A stretch of 58,095 nucleotides of DNA, from positions 1 to 58,095 of the forward strand of contig CAZCAC010000051.1 of the NCBI GenBank assembly GCA_964496575.1, given 5' to 3'. The notes under the pieces are model-generated. The model had not been told where the DNA came from. It searched no databases and saw only the letters and a program-made list of their open reading frames with translations. Each line of letters begins with the position of its first letter. Within the stretch, counting starts at the first letter, position 1. This document shows, piece after piece, positions 10,323-19,203 of the stretch. The DNA is from CAZCAC01 sp964496575. GTDB taxonomy: Bacteria > Planctomycetota > UBA1135 > GCA-002686595. Position numbers and translations under genes: made by a program.

Positions 10323-10334
10323 GCGGCGACGGCG

Positions 10335-12515
10335 TCACAATCCCAGCAGCGCGTCGATGTCGCAGACCCCGACCCAGTAGTCCCCGGGCGGCGGCAGCTT
10401 GCGCCAGAACCGGAACCTCGTGTCGTTGCAGTTCACGTAGGTGTTCCCGTAGATGTCGAGGTCATCGCCCATCAGGTCGATGTGGCAGTTGTCGACGATC
10501 TTCGCGTTGCGGCTCTCCGGGGTGTTCGACGTGTCGGCGATGTAGTCGCCGTCCGCGGTCGAGATCAGGTAGTAGCCGGGGTGGTGTGCCGGGTCATCAC
10601 CCTCCATCTTCAGGATGTAGGGGATCCGGTTCCCGGCGGTGGACAGGTCGTAGGTGAAGGAGTTGTTCCGGATGGTCACCCGGTAGGAGAGCAGCTCGTC
10701 GTAGCTCGGGACGCTGTTGTTCGCCGAGGAGTAGATCATGTAGATGTTCTGCGTACCGCCGACCGTGCCGGTGTTCACGAAGACGTTGTCCTCGATCAAG
10801 ACGTCGTGGCACTCGTCGCGGAGCTTGACGTAGGCGCCGCCGCAGTCCTGGAAGTAGTTGTGGTGGATCCACAGGTCGTGCGCGCCGTACGCGTTGTAGA
10901 TCATGTGGTCCGGCGCATCGGCGCCGATCTCCACCCAGCTCGAGTACTCCCAGGTGATGTCGTGCGTGGCCGGCTTGTGCGCGCCGGTCATGCCGTACCA
11001 CATGTGGGTGATGCCGACGAAGCTGCACCCCTGGACGGCGATATCCCGCGTATTCTCCCCGACCGAGCCGATCAGGCCGATGCGCAGCACGTACTGCATC
11101 TGCTTCACATTGTCGCTGGTGAAGTGCAGGTGGCGGAACAGGTAGTTGCGAGAGTCGTGGATCAGCGCGTACTCCTCGAGCGAAGCGCCGCCGTCGGACC
11201 AGCTGACGGCGAAGGGTGTCTCGCCTGCCAGCAGCGTGTGGTGGGTCGCGTTGCCCAGTCCGTTGAGCGTCAGGTGATCGCGGTATTCCCCGGTCAGCAT
11301 CACCATCTTCACCGGGTGGTCGAGGGCCGCGGCGTCGACCACTCCGCTCCAGAAGAGCTCGTCGTCATAGTTCGCGGCGTTCGCCGCGGAGCTTCCGTCG
11401 CCGAGCCCAGCGCCGTCCGGCGAGACGTACAGCCGCGTGTAGTCCTCGGTGAAGCTCACCAGGTCGAAGCGGCATTCCCCGATCGTCGCGTCTTCGCTGC
11501 GACAGACGATCCGCGCGTACGCGGCGCCGACGTCGGCCTTGGCAGTGATGCGTAGCGTCTCGAAGGTGGAGGAGTAGACGTGGTCGACGTGCGAGCTGAG
11601 CAGCGTCCCGAATTCGTCGGTGAGCTCGAGCGCCACCGTCGCCGGGCCGGAGCCTCCGACCTTGCGCGCGCGGACCGAGAGCGCGTAGGGAGTCTCCGGC
11701 GTCACCGGGACCCGGTAAGCGAGCCCACAGGAGTCCGCGCCCGAGTGATCCTCGAGCGCGAGCACCAGGTTGCCGCCCCCGACCGGCGGGCCACCGACGC
11801 CGACCGGTAGCGGCTCGAGCCACCGGATGCCGTCGAAACGCACCTCCTGGACGGAACCGGGGTGACTGGAGTCGACGGTCCAGTGCGCGGGCAACGTGCC
11901 GGGTGTCGCTTCGTCGAAGGCCCCGTCGTGGACCCGCTCCCCGGCGAGGACCAGACTCACGCTATCGAAGAGGCTCGCCCCGGCTGCACCGACCCCCGAG
12001 AAGAGCATCACCCGGGCGCAGACCGCGCCGGCTGGCGCCGTATCGGTGAGCGAGAGTCGTGTCCAGCTGGAGCTATCCGAGCTGGTCGTCTCCGTCTCCA
12101 GGAGGCCGTCCCCGGCGTCGTACCAGCGCAGCTGCAACCCCTGGTCGTCACCGGCGATCCGCCGGTACCAGCCGCGCAGCGTGTAGACGTGCCCGGGCTC
12201 CACCGGCACGGGGTCGCTCTCCAGCCCCCACGCCGCGCTGTCGCTGCCGTCGATGACCTTCACGGCGAAGCGGCCGTGCTTCACCTCGCTGGCGCCCACG
12301 GTGAAGCGACCGAGCCCGCCGGGGAAATCGTGTCGGCTCCAGTAGAGGGGAACGTCGCCGTCCGGTCCTGTGGTGAACCTGTACTCGAAGCCGGCATTCG
12401 CGATCCGGTTGACGTTCGGCATCCCCGACTGTGCGCCGGCGAACGAGGCGAGACCGGACATCGACGCCGCGACCAGGACGGCCCGGCGGATGCTGAGTTG
12501 CCGAAGGCACTTCAT
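10335..12515 (-). CDS. Secreted protein with CBM-like domains and right-handed beta-helix
   Basis: This is a 726-residue protein. ATG 12515 is chosen because GGAGG lies 6 nt upstream and a signal peptide follows (residues 1-28, ending FAGAQ). Two jelly-roll modules resembling family-4/9-type carbohydrate-binding domains occupy about residues 33-170 ('NAGFEYRF...VYTLRGWYRRI') and 180-330. From about 345, the 'LYVSPDGAGLGDGSSAANA' opening starts a parallel beta-helix with recurring 'DLWIHHNYFQDCGGAYVKL' and 'VLIEDNVFVNTGTV' rungs. The opening is the typical entry to pectin-lyase-fold proteins. I see no clear Ca-binding Asp triad or catalytic Arg/Lys. It may be a polysaccharide lyase or epimerase relative, or a binding protein. 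It ends 12 nt from the convergent giant gene. Confidence 0.78.
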   Translation of the reverse strand: MKCLRQLSIRRAVLVAASMSGLASFAGAQSGMPNVNRIANAGFEYRFTTGPDGDVPLYWSRHDFPGGLGRFTVGASEVKHGRFAVKVIDGSDSAAWGLESDPVPVEPGHVYTLRGWYRRIAGDDQGLQLRWYDAGDGLLETETTSSDSSSWTRLSLTDTAPAGAVCARVMLFSGVGAAGASLFDSVSLVLAGERVHDGAFDEATPGTLPAHWTVDSSHPGSVQEVRFDGIRWLEPLPVGVGGPPVGGGNLVLALEDHSGADSCGLAYRVPVTPETPYALSVRARKVGGSGPATVALELTDEFGTLLSSHVDHVYSSTFETLRITAKADVGAAYARIVCRSEDATIGECRFDLVSFTEDYTRLYVSPDGAGLGDGSSAANAANYDDELFWSGVVDAAALDHPVKMVMLTGEYRDHLTLNGLGNATHHTLLAGETPFAVSWSDGGASLEEYALIHDSRNYLFRHLHFTSDNVKQMQYVLRIGLIGSVGENTRDIAVQGCSFVGITHMWYGMTGAHKPATHDITWEYSSWVEIGADAPDHMIYNAYGAHDLWIHHNYFQDCGGAYVKLRDECHDVLIEDNVFVNTGTVGGTQNIYMIYSSANNSVPSYDELLSYRVTIRNNSFTYDLSTAGNRIPYILKMEGDDPAHHPGYYLISTADGDYIADTSNTPESRNAKIVDNCHIDLMGDDLDIYGNTYVNCNDTRFRFWRKLPPPGDYWVGVCDIDALLGL

Positions 12516-12521
12516 GGCGAT

Positions 12522-12526
12522 CCTCC
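12522..12526 (-). promoter_or_regulatory. Shine-Dalgarno GGAGG
   Basis: On the minus strand GGAGG is followed by ATCGCC and the ATG at 12515. It is one of the few canonical sites in this window and fixes the start 42 codons inside the longest open frame. Confidence 0.7.
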
Positions 12527-12637
12527 GATCGTCGGCGCTCCGAGGATCGAACCCGCGGATCCGAGTCCGCATCCGGGCCGACCCGACCAGCATACCACGG
12601 CACGCCGGCCCGTGGGCAGCACACCCCCCGCGGGGCC

Positions 12638-14026
12638 TCACCAGCGCCGCACGCCGGTGATCACCTCTCCATCACCGATCGTCTGCGGCTCGCCGCTCTC
12701 GTTGATCAGCTCGACCGAGCCCTTCAGCCTCACGTCCTTCCCGAAGCGCACGTCGCCCTTCACCACCAGCCGCTCGCACTCGACCATCGAGGGGGAGCCG
12801 AAGGGAAAGCGCTGCTCGAGGTCGTCGACGAACTTGTAGTGCGCGCCATCCAGGCTGACGAAGGCGCGGTCCAGGGCACGCTCCGGGTTGGCGATCACCT
12901 GGAAGTCCTCGGTGAGCACGTAGTTGTCCGAGCGCACGTCGAGCAGGTCGTCGGTCTTCTTGATCGGCGCGAAGCGGGTCTTGGGGATCCGCACGGCGCC
13001 GGCGCCGGGGAAGACCTCGATCGCCGCGCCCATCGCCGTCTCCAGCTGGAAGACCGGCGTCGAGGCGGGGTCGCGCGGATCGACGGTCTTGCTGTTGCAG
13101 ATCATCGCCAGGCCGAGGATGTTCTCCCGCTCGCGCATCAGCGACTGCAGCGCGACGAGATCGATCCACAGGTTGTTGGTGTTGAAGTAGCGGTGGCGAG
13201 TGATGTCCTGGAAGGTGCCCTCGTCCTCGCCGGGACACTGCGCCGACTCGCGCAACAGGAACTGGCCGTCGACGCGTCGCGCCAGGTGACCGCCCTTCTT
13301 GTCCGCCTCGGCGCGATCGGCGACCTCCATCATGAACGGCAGCTCCTGCTCGACGAAGTAGCCGAGCAGCGCCGGGTCCATCACCGCGCCGAGGTTGTCG
13401 GCGTTGGAGACGAAGCAGTAGCGATAGCCGCCCTCGAGCAGCTGCTTCAGCATCCCGCTGGTGACCAGGGCGGTGTAGAGGTCGCCGTGGCCGGGAGGAC
13501 ACCACTCCAGCGACGGCTCGCGCGGACACTCCGCCGGCGAGAGATTCTCTCGAGTGATCTTGGGGACCTTGTGCTGGAGGAAGTCGAGCGGGATATCGCC
13601 GCGAAGAGGCCCCTCGTAGGGGGCCAGCGCCTTCAGCGTGTCCTCTCGCGTGCTGAAGCTGTCCATCAGGACCAGCGGCACCCCGCCGCCGAGCGCCTGG
13701 CGGGCGATGATGTCGAGGAAGGTGAGCCCGTTCTTGACCGTGAGCAGCGACTTCGCCCGTTCCAGCCCCATGCTGGTGCCGAGCCCGCCGTTCAGCTTGA
13801 GCAGCACCGCCTTCGACCTCGCCGCCTCGCCGGCCGCCTTCAGGGAATAGTCGAAGTCTTCCGCGTCGGGCACGTCGTCCGCGGGCACGATCGACGCTTC
13901 GGGGATCAGTCCCGTCTCCCCCGCGGCCAGCTGACCGTAGTAGTGCTCGAAGGTCCGGATGGCGATCTCGGGCAGGGTCTCGGCCCGCATCTTCTCGGCG
14001 AAGGGAGGGAAGTTGCCTCTGGTCAT
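12638..14026 (-). CDS. UTP--glucose-1-phosphate uridylyltransferase, eukaryotic (UDPGP) type
   Basis: This 462-residue protein makes UDP-glucose from UTP and glucose-1-phosphate (the family can also use related sugar-1-phosphates). The nucleotide-binding loop 'LNGGLGTSMG' is at about residues 78-88, followed by 'AKSLLTVKNGLTFLDI'. 'NADNLGAVMDP' supplies the metal/uridine-binding Asp segment. This is the UDPGP family of plants, animals and some bacteria, not bacterial GalU. The C-terminus carries a left-handed beta-helix-like tail. ATG 14026 is preferred because the 25 in-frame residues before it are low-complexity. The product would feed the exopolysaccharide locus downstream in the window, though it is not adjacent to it. 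Confidence 0.9.
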   Translation of the reverse strand: MTRGNFPPFAEKMRAETLPEIAIRTFEHYYGQLAAGETGLIPEASIVPADDVPDAEDFDYSLKAAGEAARSKAVLLKLNGGLGTSMGLERAKSLLTVKNGLTFLDIIARQALGGGVPLVLMDSFSTREDTLKALAPYEGPLRGDIPLDFLQHKVPKITRENLSPAECPREPSLEWCPPGHGDLYTALVTSGMLKQLLEGGYRYCFVSNADNLGAVMDPALLGYFVEQELPFMMEVADRAEADKKGGHLARRVDGQFLLRESAQCPGEDEGTFQDITRHRYFNTNNLWIDLVALQSLMRERENILGLAMICNSKTVDPRDPASTPVFQLETAMGAAIEVFPGAGAVRIPKTRFAPIKKTDDLLDVRSDNYVLTEDFQVIANPERALDRAFVSLDGAHYKFVDDLEQRFPFGSPSMVECERLVVKGDVRFGKDVRLKGSVELINESGEPQTIGDGEVITGVRRW

Positions 14027-14173
14027 CTCGTCACGTCTCGTGGTCAACGTTTCTCGGCTCGACGGTGCCGGAAGCCTAGCGCTCCAGGCAGCGGGGCGCA
14101 CGCGGCGAATCGATTGACTCCGCGCACGCCCCGCCGTGCCAGCTTCTCCGAACCAGCAGCGAGTGGCTGACGC

Positions 14174-15421
14174 CTAGCTGCTCTGCTTGAGCTCCTCCGG
14201 GATCTCGACCAGGTGCAGGTCACGCTGCGGGAACGGGATCGAGATCCCTTCCTTGTCGAGGCGCTGCTTGATCGTCTTGGTCAGGTCCCAGTAGACGTCC
14301 CAGTAGTCGCCGGTCTTGCTCCAGGGGCGCACGGCGAAGTCCACCGACGACTCGCCGAGGTTGGTGACCTTGACCACCGGGGCGGGGTCCTTCAGCACCA
14401 GCTCGTGCGCGGAAATCACTTCCATCAAGACCTCCTGGGTCTTGTCCAGATCGTCGCCGTAGCCGACGCCGATCATCATGTCCACGCGGCGCGTCGACTG
14501 CGCGGTGATGTTGCGGATGGTGCCGCCCCAGATCGACGAGTTGGGGATGATCAGCTTCTGGTTGTCGGGGGTGAGGATCGTCGTCGAGACCAGGCTCATG
14601 CTGTCGACCTTGCCCGTCTCGCCCGCCGCCGTGATCACGTTGCCGATGTCGTAGGGGCGGTAGATCAGGATCATGATGCCCGCGGCGAAGTTACCCAGGG
14701 TGTCCTGCAGGGCGAAGCCGATCACGAAGCCGACCACGCCGACGCCGGCGAGGATCGGCCCGGTACTCACGCCCAGGCTCTCCAGGGCGATCATCAGGCC
14801 GACGAGCAGCACCACCTTGCGCACGATGTTGACGAAGAACCTCTTCAGCAGATCGGAGAGGTTGAGCTTCGAGCTGGAGAGCGCCTTCCTCGTGATCCCG
14901 CCGAAGATGCCCGCGAGGACCTTGAAGACCAGGAGGATGACCAGGAAGACGATGATCTTGACGATCCAGCCCGGGCCGTCATCGACCGCCCAGGTCTTGG
15001 CCTTGTCGATCCACTTGGCGACCAGGCCGAGCGCTGCTTCCGGGGTGACGTCGGTGATGTCGCCACCCGCGCTCATCAGCGCCTGCCTGATGTCGGAAGT
15101 CTCTCCGCCCTTCTCGTCGATCAGATCGGCGATGGCCGTCGCCTTGTTCCGGGCGTTCTCGAGCGCGACCTCTGCGCTCGCCAGGGCGGCTTGCAGCTCC
15201 GCGTCATCGGGGGCGGCCTCGGCGTCGGTCTGGGCCTTCTCGAGGGCCGTGAACGTACTCTCCAGGGCGTCGATCAGGGTGGTGGTCTCACCCTCCAACA
15301 TCACCTGGGAGGCGGAGGCGAAATCGGTCTTGTACTCGTCAACTGATCTGGCGGTCTCCTGGGCCAGGGCGGGCGCCAGGAACAAGAGCAAGGTGACAAC
15401 GGTCGCTAGGAGTCTCTTCAT
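14174..15421 (-). CDS. Small-conductance mechanosensitive channel (MscS family)
   Basis: This is a 415-residue protein with a signal peptide (1-20, ending APALA). A helical, Ala/Glu-rich periplasmic extension of about 120 residues follows. Three membrane segments lie at about 150-172, 195-215 and 222-245. The pore-lining TM3 signature 'GVGVVGFVIGFALQDTLGNF' runs into 'LIYRPYDIGNVI', and the beta domain contains 'LTPDNQKLIIPNS'. It opens on membrane tension to release osmolytes. The cleavable signal plus N-terminal soluble domain makes it longer than the minimal 286-residue E. coli MscS. The gene stands alone on the minus strand between UGP and the cyclodeaminase. Confidence 0.93.
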   Translation of the reverse strand: MKRLLATVVTLLLFLAPALAQETARSVDEYKTDFASASQVMLEGETTTLIDALESTFTALEKAQTDAEAAPDDAELQAALASAEVALENARNKATAIADLIDEKGGETSDIRQALMSAGGDITDVTPEAALGLVAKWIDKAKTWAVDDGPGWIVKIIVFLVILLVFKVLAGIFGGITRKALSSSKLNLSDLLKRFFVNIVRKVVLLVGLMIALESLGVSTGPILAGVGVVGFVIGFALQDTLGNFAAGIMILIYRPYDIGNVITAAGETGKVDSMSLVSTTILTPDNQKLIIPNSSIWGGTIRNITAQSTRRVDMMIGVGYGDDLDKTQEVLMEVISAHELVLKDPAPVVKVTNLGESSVDFAVRPWSKTGDYWDVYWDLTKTIKQRLDKEGISIPFPQRDLHLVEIPEELKQSS

Positions 15422-15569
15422 CTCTGAGGCAGGGAACTTGGGTGAATCGGGGGCGACGCCCGCACCGGGCGAGTAGAGGGGCGAAAAGAATAGCGACTCG
15501 GCCCGGACGATTCGCGCCCGGCGTCGGAATCCTCCGCCGGGCGCGGCCTGAATCGGGCGATTCGAGCGA

Positions 15570-17252
15570 TCACATCTTGGCGCGCACCTTCTCCAAGAGC
15601 TCGCTTTCGACGGCGATCGCCCGTCCCTCCAGCTCGGCGGCCTTTCCGAGGTACGACTCCCGAGACGCCTCGTCCTTCAGGTCCCCGCAGTTGATGCGGA
15701 CGTTGAGACCCGCGCCGAGCACCGCCGTCCGCGCGCACAGGGCGCCCACTCCGGCGTCCGAGATCGAGGTCTCCTGGCCGACCTCGACCATGCCGCCGAT
15801 CACCTCCATCGAAGCGAGCGACACCTCCATCACCCGCAGCGGCACCTCGATCGCCTGCTTCGTCGCGTCCTCGATCGCCTTCTCCCTGGTCGCCTTTTCC
15901 ACCTCACTCCCCTGGGGGAGACGGAAGGCGCTCATGATCGCGTTGAAGGCGTCGGTGTCCGCGTCGACCAGCGCCAGCAGCTCCTCGAGGTTCGCCTTGC
16001 CCTTCTCGGCCCAGTCGGAGAACTCCTCCCAGCGCTCGTCCCAGCCGCGCTTGTGGCTGGAGAGGTTGGCGACCATCGTGCCCAGCGCGGCGCCGAGCGC
16101 GCCGACCGCCGCCGCCACCGAGCCGCCGCCGGGCGCGACCGATTCCGAGGCGGTCTCCTGGGTGAAGCCCTCCAGCGTGCGGTCGACCAGCAGGTTGCGT
16201 TCCTTTCCTTCGAGGACGTACTCGATGATCTTCTCCCGCGGGTCGAACGGAGTGAGGTCGTCCATGCCCATCGACTTGACCGCAATCTTGATCAGCTCGG
16301 CGTCGGAGACGCCGGTCGAGCGCTTCTGCTTGCGCAGGAAGTAGCGCCCCGCGTCGAGCATCGCCTGCAGCGGGATCAGCCCGACCACCTCCGAGCCGGT
16401 GACCCGGATGCCGCGGTCGCGCGCTCGCTCGCAGCACTCGTCGAAGGCGACGTGCACCGGCGTGACCGAGATGTTGGTCAGGTTCATCGAAATCTGGGCG
16501 ACGCCGTACTCCTCGATGAACCAGCCGATCCCCTTGACGCACTTCAAGGAGCCGGGGGTCCAGACCGGCTGGCCGTCGTCGTCGCGCACGATCTCACCGG
16601 TGAGCGGGTTCCCCGAGCGCTTGATCCGCCCCTTCTCGCGCACGTCGAAGGCGATCGCGTTGGCGCGCCGCGTCGAGGTGGTGTTCAGGTTGACGTTGTA
16701 GGCGACCAGGAAGTCACGCGCGCCCACCGCGGTCGCGCCGCTGCGCGCGTTGAAGGTCGCCGGGCCGAAGTCGGGGGCCCACTGCGGGTCGGCGAGCCGC
16801 TTCTCCAGCGCCTCGTACTCACCCTTCCGCACCACGGCGAGGTTCTGCCGTTCGGGTGTGCGCGCTGCGTTTTCGTAGCAGAAGACGGTGATCCCGACCT
16901 CTTCACCGAGGCGCTGGGCCAGCTTGTGCGCCCACTCGACCGTCTCCTCCATGGTGATCCCCGAGACCGGCACCAGCGGGCAGACGTCGGTCGCGCCGAA
17001 GCGCGGGTGCTCACCCTGGTGCTTGCTCATGTCGATCAGCTCCGCCGCCTTGCGCACCGCGCGCACCGCCGCCTCGAGGACTTCCTCGGGAGGGCCGACG
17101 AAGGTCACCACGGTGCGGTTGGTCGCCGCGCCGGGGTCGACGTCGAGCAGCTTGACGCCGTCGACCGTCTCGATGCAGTCGGTGATCTGCTTGATGAGGG
17201 CCATATCGCGTCCCTCGGAGAAGTTGGGGACGCATTCGATCAGCTGTGCCAT
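15570..17252 (-). CDS. Bifunctional glutamate formimidoyltransferase / formimidoyl-THF cyclodeaminase
   Basis: This is a 560-residue protein. Residues 1-325 are the formimidoyltransferase (N and C subdomains). They include 'HPRFGATDVCPLVPVSG', which carries the catalytic His region, and 'NLNTTSTRRANAIAFDVRE'. Residues about 352-550 are the all-helical cyclodeaminase ('APGGGSVAAAVGALGAALG'). The enzyme moves the formimino group of formiminoglutamate to tetrahydrofolate and converts it to methenyl-THF with ammonia release, which is the last step of one histidine-degradation route. ATG 17252 begins the conserved 'MAQLIECVPNFSEGRD'. No purine-rich ribosome site precedes it (the 15 nt before ATG are C-rich), so initiation may be leaderless or SD-independent. 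No other hut genes lie nearby. Confidence 0.95.
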   Translation of the reverse strand: MAQLIECVPNFSEGRDMALIKQITDCIETVDGVKLLDVDPGAATNRTVVTFVGPPEEVLEAAVRAVRKAAELIDMSKHQGEHPRFGATDVCPLVPVSGITMEETVEWAHKLAQRLGEEVGITVFCYENAARTPERQNLAVVRKGEYEALEKRLADPQWAPDFGPATFNARSGATAVGARDFLVAYNVNLNTTSTRRANAIAFDVREKGRIKRSGNPLTGEIVRDDDGQPVWTPGSLKCVKGIGWFIEEYGVAQISMNLTNISVTPVHVAFDECCERARDRGIRVTGSEVVGLIPLQAMLDAGRYFLRKQKRSTGVSDAELIKIAVKSMGMDDLTPFDPREKIIEYVLEGKERNLLVDRTLEGFTQETASESVAPGGGSVAAAVGALGAALGTMVANLSSHKRGWDERWEEFSDWAEKGKANLEELLALVDADTDAFNAIMSAFRLPQGSEVEKATREKAIEDATKQAIEVPLRVMEVSLASMEVIGGMVEVGQETSISDAGVGALCARTAVLGAGLNVRINCGDLKDEASRESYLGKAAELEGRAIAVESELLEKVRAKM

Positions 17253-17686
17253 GGGGGTGATGGAGGGTTCTTGTAACGGGAGGGGAGGCTCGGGAAGCCG
17301 GACAAGGTAGGGGATCGGGCTCGCCAGCGCATCCCCCTGCACCCCCTCGCGGGCCGTTTCTCCGCTCCCGTGCCGGCTGCTGCCCGGTTCCGGGCCCCCG
17401 GGCCCCGGATCGGGGCCTCGATCCCCCGCGGGCGCCGGAGCGCAGTGAAGTCGGTCAGAGTGAAAGTGAACGATTCCCCCGAGCCCCGGGGATCGAATCG
17501 TTCGCTTGTGCACCAGAGCTCCGAATCACCTCCAAGAAGATCCGCAACGATTCCGTCTGGACCGAGAGGAATGGAATACACGGGCCCGCGATCCGGTAAC
17601 TTCCCGTCCGGGAGGGTGGTAGAAGACTGCACGTCCGGCGAGACTCGCCCCCCCGCAGCCCGGACGATCCCCCCGGCGCAGAGATC
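17253..17686. promoter_or_regulatory. 434-nt divergent intergenic region with inverted repeat
   Basis: This spacer separates divergent genes (the cyclodeaminase leftward, the peptidase-MA-like pair rightward). I see no credible gene in it. Its main content is a 13-bp-arm inverted repeat (17464-17507) and a second copy of the arm core AACGATTCC at 17546-17554. Both are candidate regulator sites. No convincing -35/-10 pair was found. Confidence 0.45.
17464..17507. repeat. Inverted repeat AAGTGAACGATTC...GAATCGTTCGCTT
   Basis: The left arm is 17464-17476 and the right arm 17495-17507. They match over 13 bp with one G:T pair, and the 18-nt centre holds an inner CCCC/GGGG pairing. There is no T-run on either side, so an operator or a structured leader is more likely than a terminator. 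The core AACGATTCC recurs in direct orientation at 17546-17554. Confidence 0.55.
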
Positions 17687-19171
17687 ATGATTCCCATCCT
17701 CCTTGCCCTCCTCTTGCCGCTCCCCCCCGGAGACCCCGCGGCGTTCCCCGCCCCCGGGTCTCCCGGAACGGAGCTCGCCCTCCTGTCCGGCGACACCCAG
17801 GACGAAGTCGACCTGGAGAAGATCCGACGCCGGGCGCGTGAGGACCTGGTCGACGGCCTCCTCGAGCTCGCCGACTGGTGCACCAAGAAGAAGATCTTCC
17901 TCCAGCGCAAGACGGTGTACGAGGACATCCTGCACTTCGATCCCGGGAACTCCGTCGCCAAGCGTGGGCTCGGGTTCATCAAGGACAAGGAGGGGAACTG
18001 GGTCGAGAAGGAACGGCGCGTACCGCTGAAGAACTTCGACCGCGGCGCGGTGCGCAAGTTCCCGGCTCGCCGAGCCACGATCACGCAGGGGTACCGCGAC
18101 AAGTTCCTGAGTCTGCTCGACTCCCGCGAGGTGCGGCTCTCCGCCGAGCAGCGGGAGGAGATCCTCGACGACCTGCTCGTCGTCGACCCCGACGACCCGC
18201 GGGTGCACGCGCTGCGCGGCGAGGTGCAGCTCGAGGACCGCTGGGTGTTGCACGAGACCGCGCAGGCCAAGAAGAACCGCGCAGAGCTGAAGAAGACCGT
18301 CCGGGAGGCGTTCGGTACGGCCACGCCGGCGAGCGCCGTCGAGGCCAATGCGAAGGAGCGCGCGTTCGGCATCGAGTGGACCGCGGTCTACGCCTCGCCC
18401 GTCGCCCGCTCCCTGGGCACGGGCTCGGGGGGGGAGATCCGGCGCCTGCCCGACGCCATGCACGCCGCGAGGGTCCTCTTTCAACGGGCGCTGTCGATCG
18501 AAGCGAAGTACCCCGACGACTTCACCGTCTACACCTTCGCCCAGACCGGGCAGGTGACGCAGTTCCTGAGCGAGCACCCCGCGATCGACGACAGCTACCG
18601 TTCGTTCCTCACGCAGCTCGACGGCTCCTTGATCCAGGGGAGCGGCGACACCGCTCACTGGGCGGAGGAGGAGCACCGCCGCCTCGACGGCCTCGTCCGG
18701 CAGGCGATCTCCTGGCTCTTCGCGCAGAGCTGTGGGGTATCTCCCGACGACGGGTGGATCTTCGAGGGCTTCGGCCTCTACCTGACTCGAGAGCTGGTGG
18801 GCACGCGACTCACCTGGTTCGTCAAGCCGTCCGAGTACCTGGTCCCGGCCGACGACCAGGTGCTGAAGGCGCGTCTGCTCGACACCCGTACCAACTGGAT
18901 GGCCGAGGCGAACAAGGTCCTGCAGGGGGAGAGGCGTCCCCGGCTGGAGTTCCTGCTCGGCAAGTCGGTCAACAATCTGACCACCGAGGACCTGCTCTAC
19001 TCCTACGTTCTGGCCGCCTTCCTGATCGAAGCCCGTCCCGAGGTGATCCCCTCGCTCCTGCGCTCGATCGGCCAGGGCACGACGTCCCAAGAGGCGCTGG
19101 CCAGGGCGCTGGGGCTGGAGCTGCCCCGGATCGACGACCTGGTTTGCCGCTGGCTCTCCGAAAGGTACTGA
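17687..19171 (+). CDS. Secreted peptidase-MA-like (gluzincin-fold) protein, probably inactive
   Basis: This is a 494-residue protein with a hydrophobic leader (residues 1-20). A charged TPR-like helical region follows (about 40-180, 'KKKIFLQRKTVYEDILHFDP'), which is common in planctomycete peptidase-MA proteins. The C-terminal half has the family layout. A helix 'LDGLVRQAISWLFAQ' (about 330-345) sits where HExxH is expected but has no His. The downstream 'W.FEGFGLYLTREL' keeps the glutamate/glycine motif, and 'VLAAFLIEARPEVIPSLLRS' matches the closing helices. It ends 32 nt before a related gene. Loss of both zinc His argues for a pseudo-enzyme with binding or scaffolding function. Family assignment is by motif layout only. 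Confidence 0.65.
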   Translation: MIPILLALLLPLPPGDPAAFPAPGSPGTELALLSGDTQDEVDLEKIRRRAREDLVDGLLELADWCTKKKIFLQRKTVYEDILHFDPGNSVAKRGLGFIKDKEGNWVEKERRVPLKNFDRGAVRKFPARRATITQGYRDKFLSLLDSREVRLSAEQREEILDDLLVVDPDDPRVHALRGEVQLEDRWVLHETAQAKKNRAELKKTVREAFGTATPASAVEANAKERAFGIEWTAVYASPVARSLGTGSGGEIRRLPDAMHAARVLFQRALSIEAKYPDDFTVYTFAQTGQVTQFLSEHPAIDDSYRSFLTQLDGSLIQGSGDTAHWAEEEHRRLDGLVRQAISWLFAQSCGVSPDDGWIFEGFGLYLTRELVGTRLTWFVKPSEYLVPADDQVLKARLLDTRTNWMAEANKVLQGERRPRLEFLLGKSVNNLTTEDLLYSYVLAAFLIEARPEVIPSLLRSIGQGTTSQEALARALGLELPRIDDLVCRWLSERY

Positions 19172-19203
19172 CTCCCACCTCCATCGAACGCGACCTCGAA
19201 GTG

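Noticed and set aside
12839..14170. Plus-strand open frame opposite UDP-glucose pyrophosphorylase (similarly 16053-17276 opposite the cyclodeaminase)
   Set aside because: The minus-strand proteins have full, known family motifs. The plus-strand translations do not.
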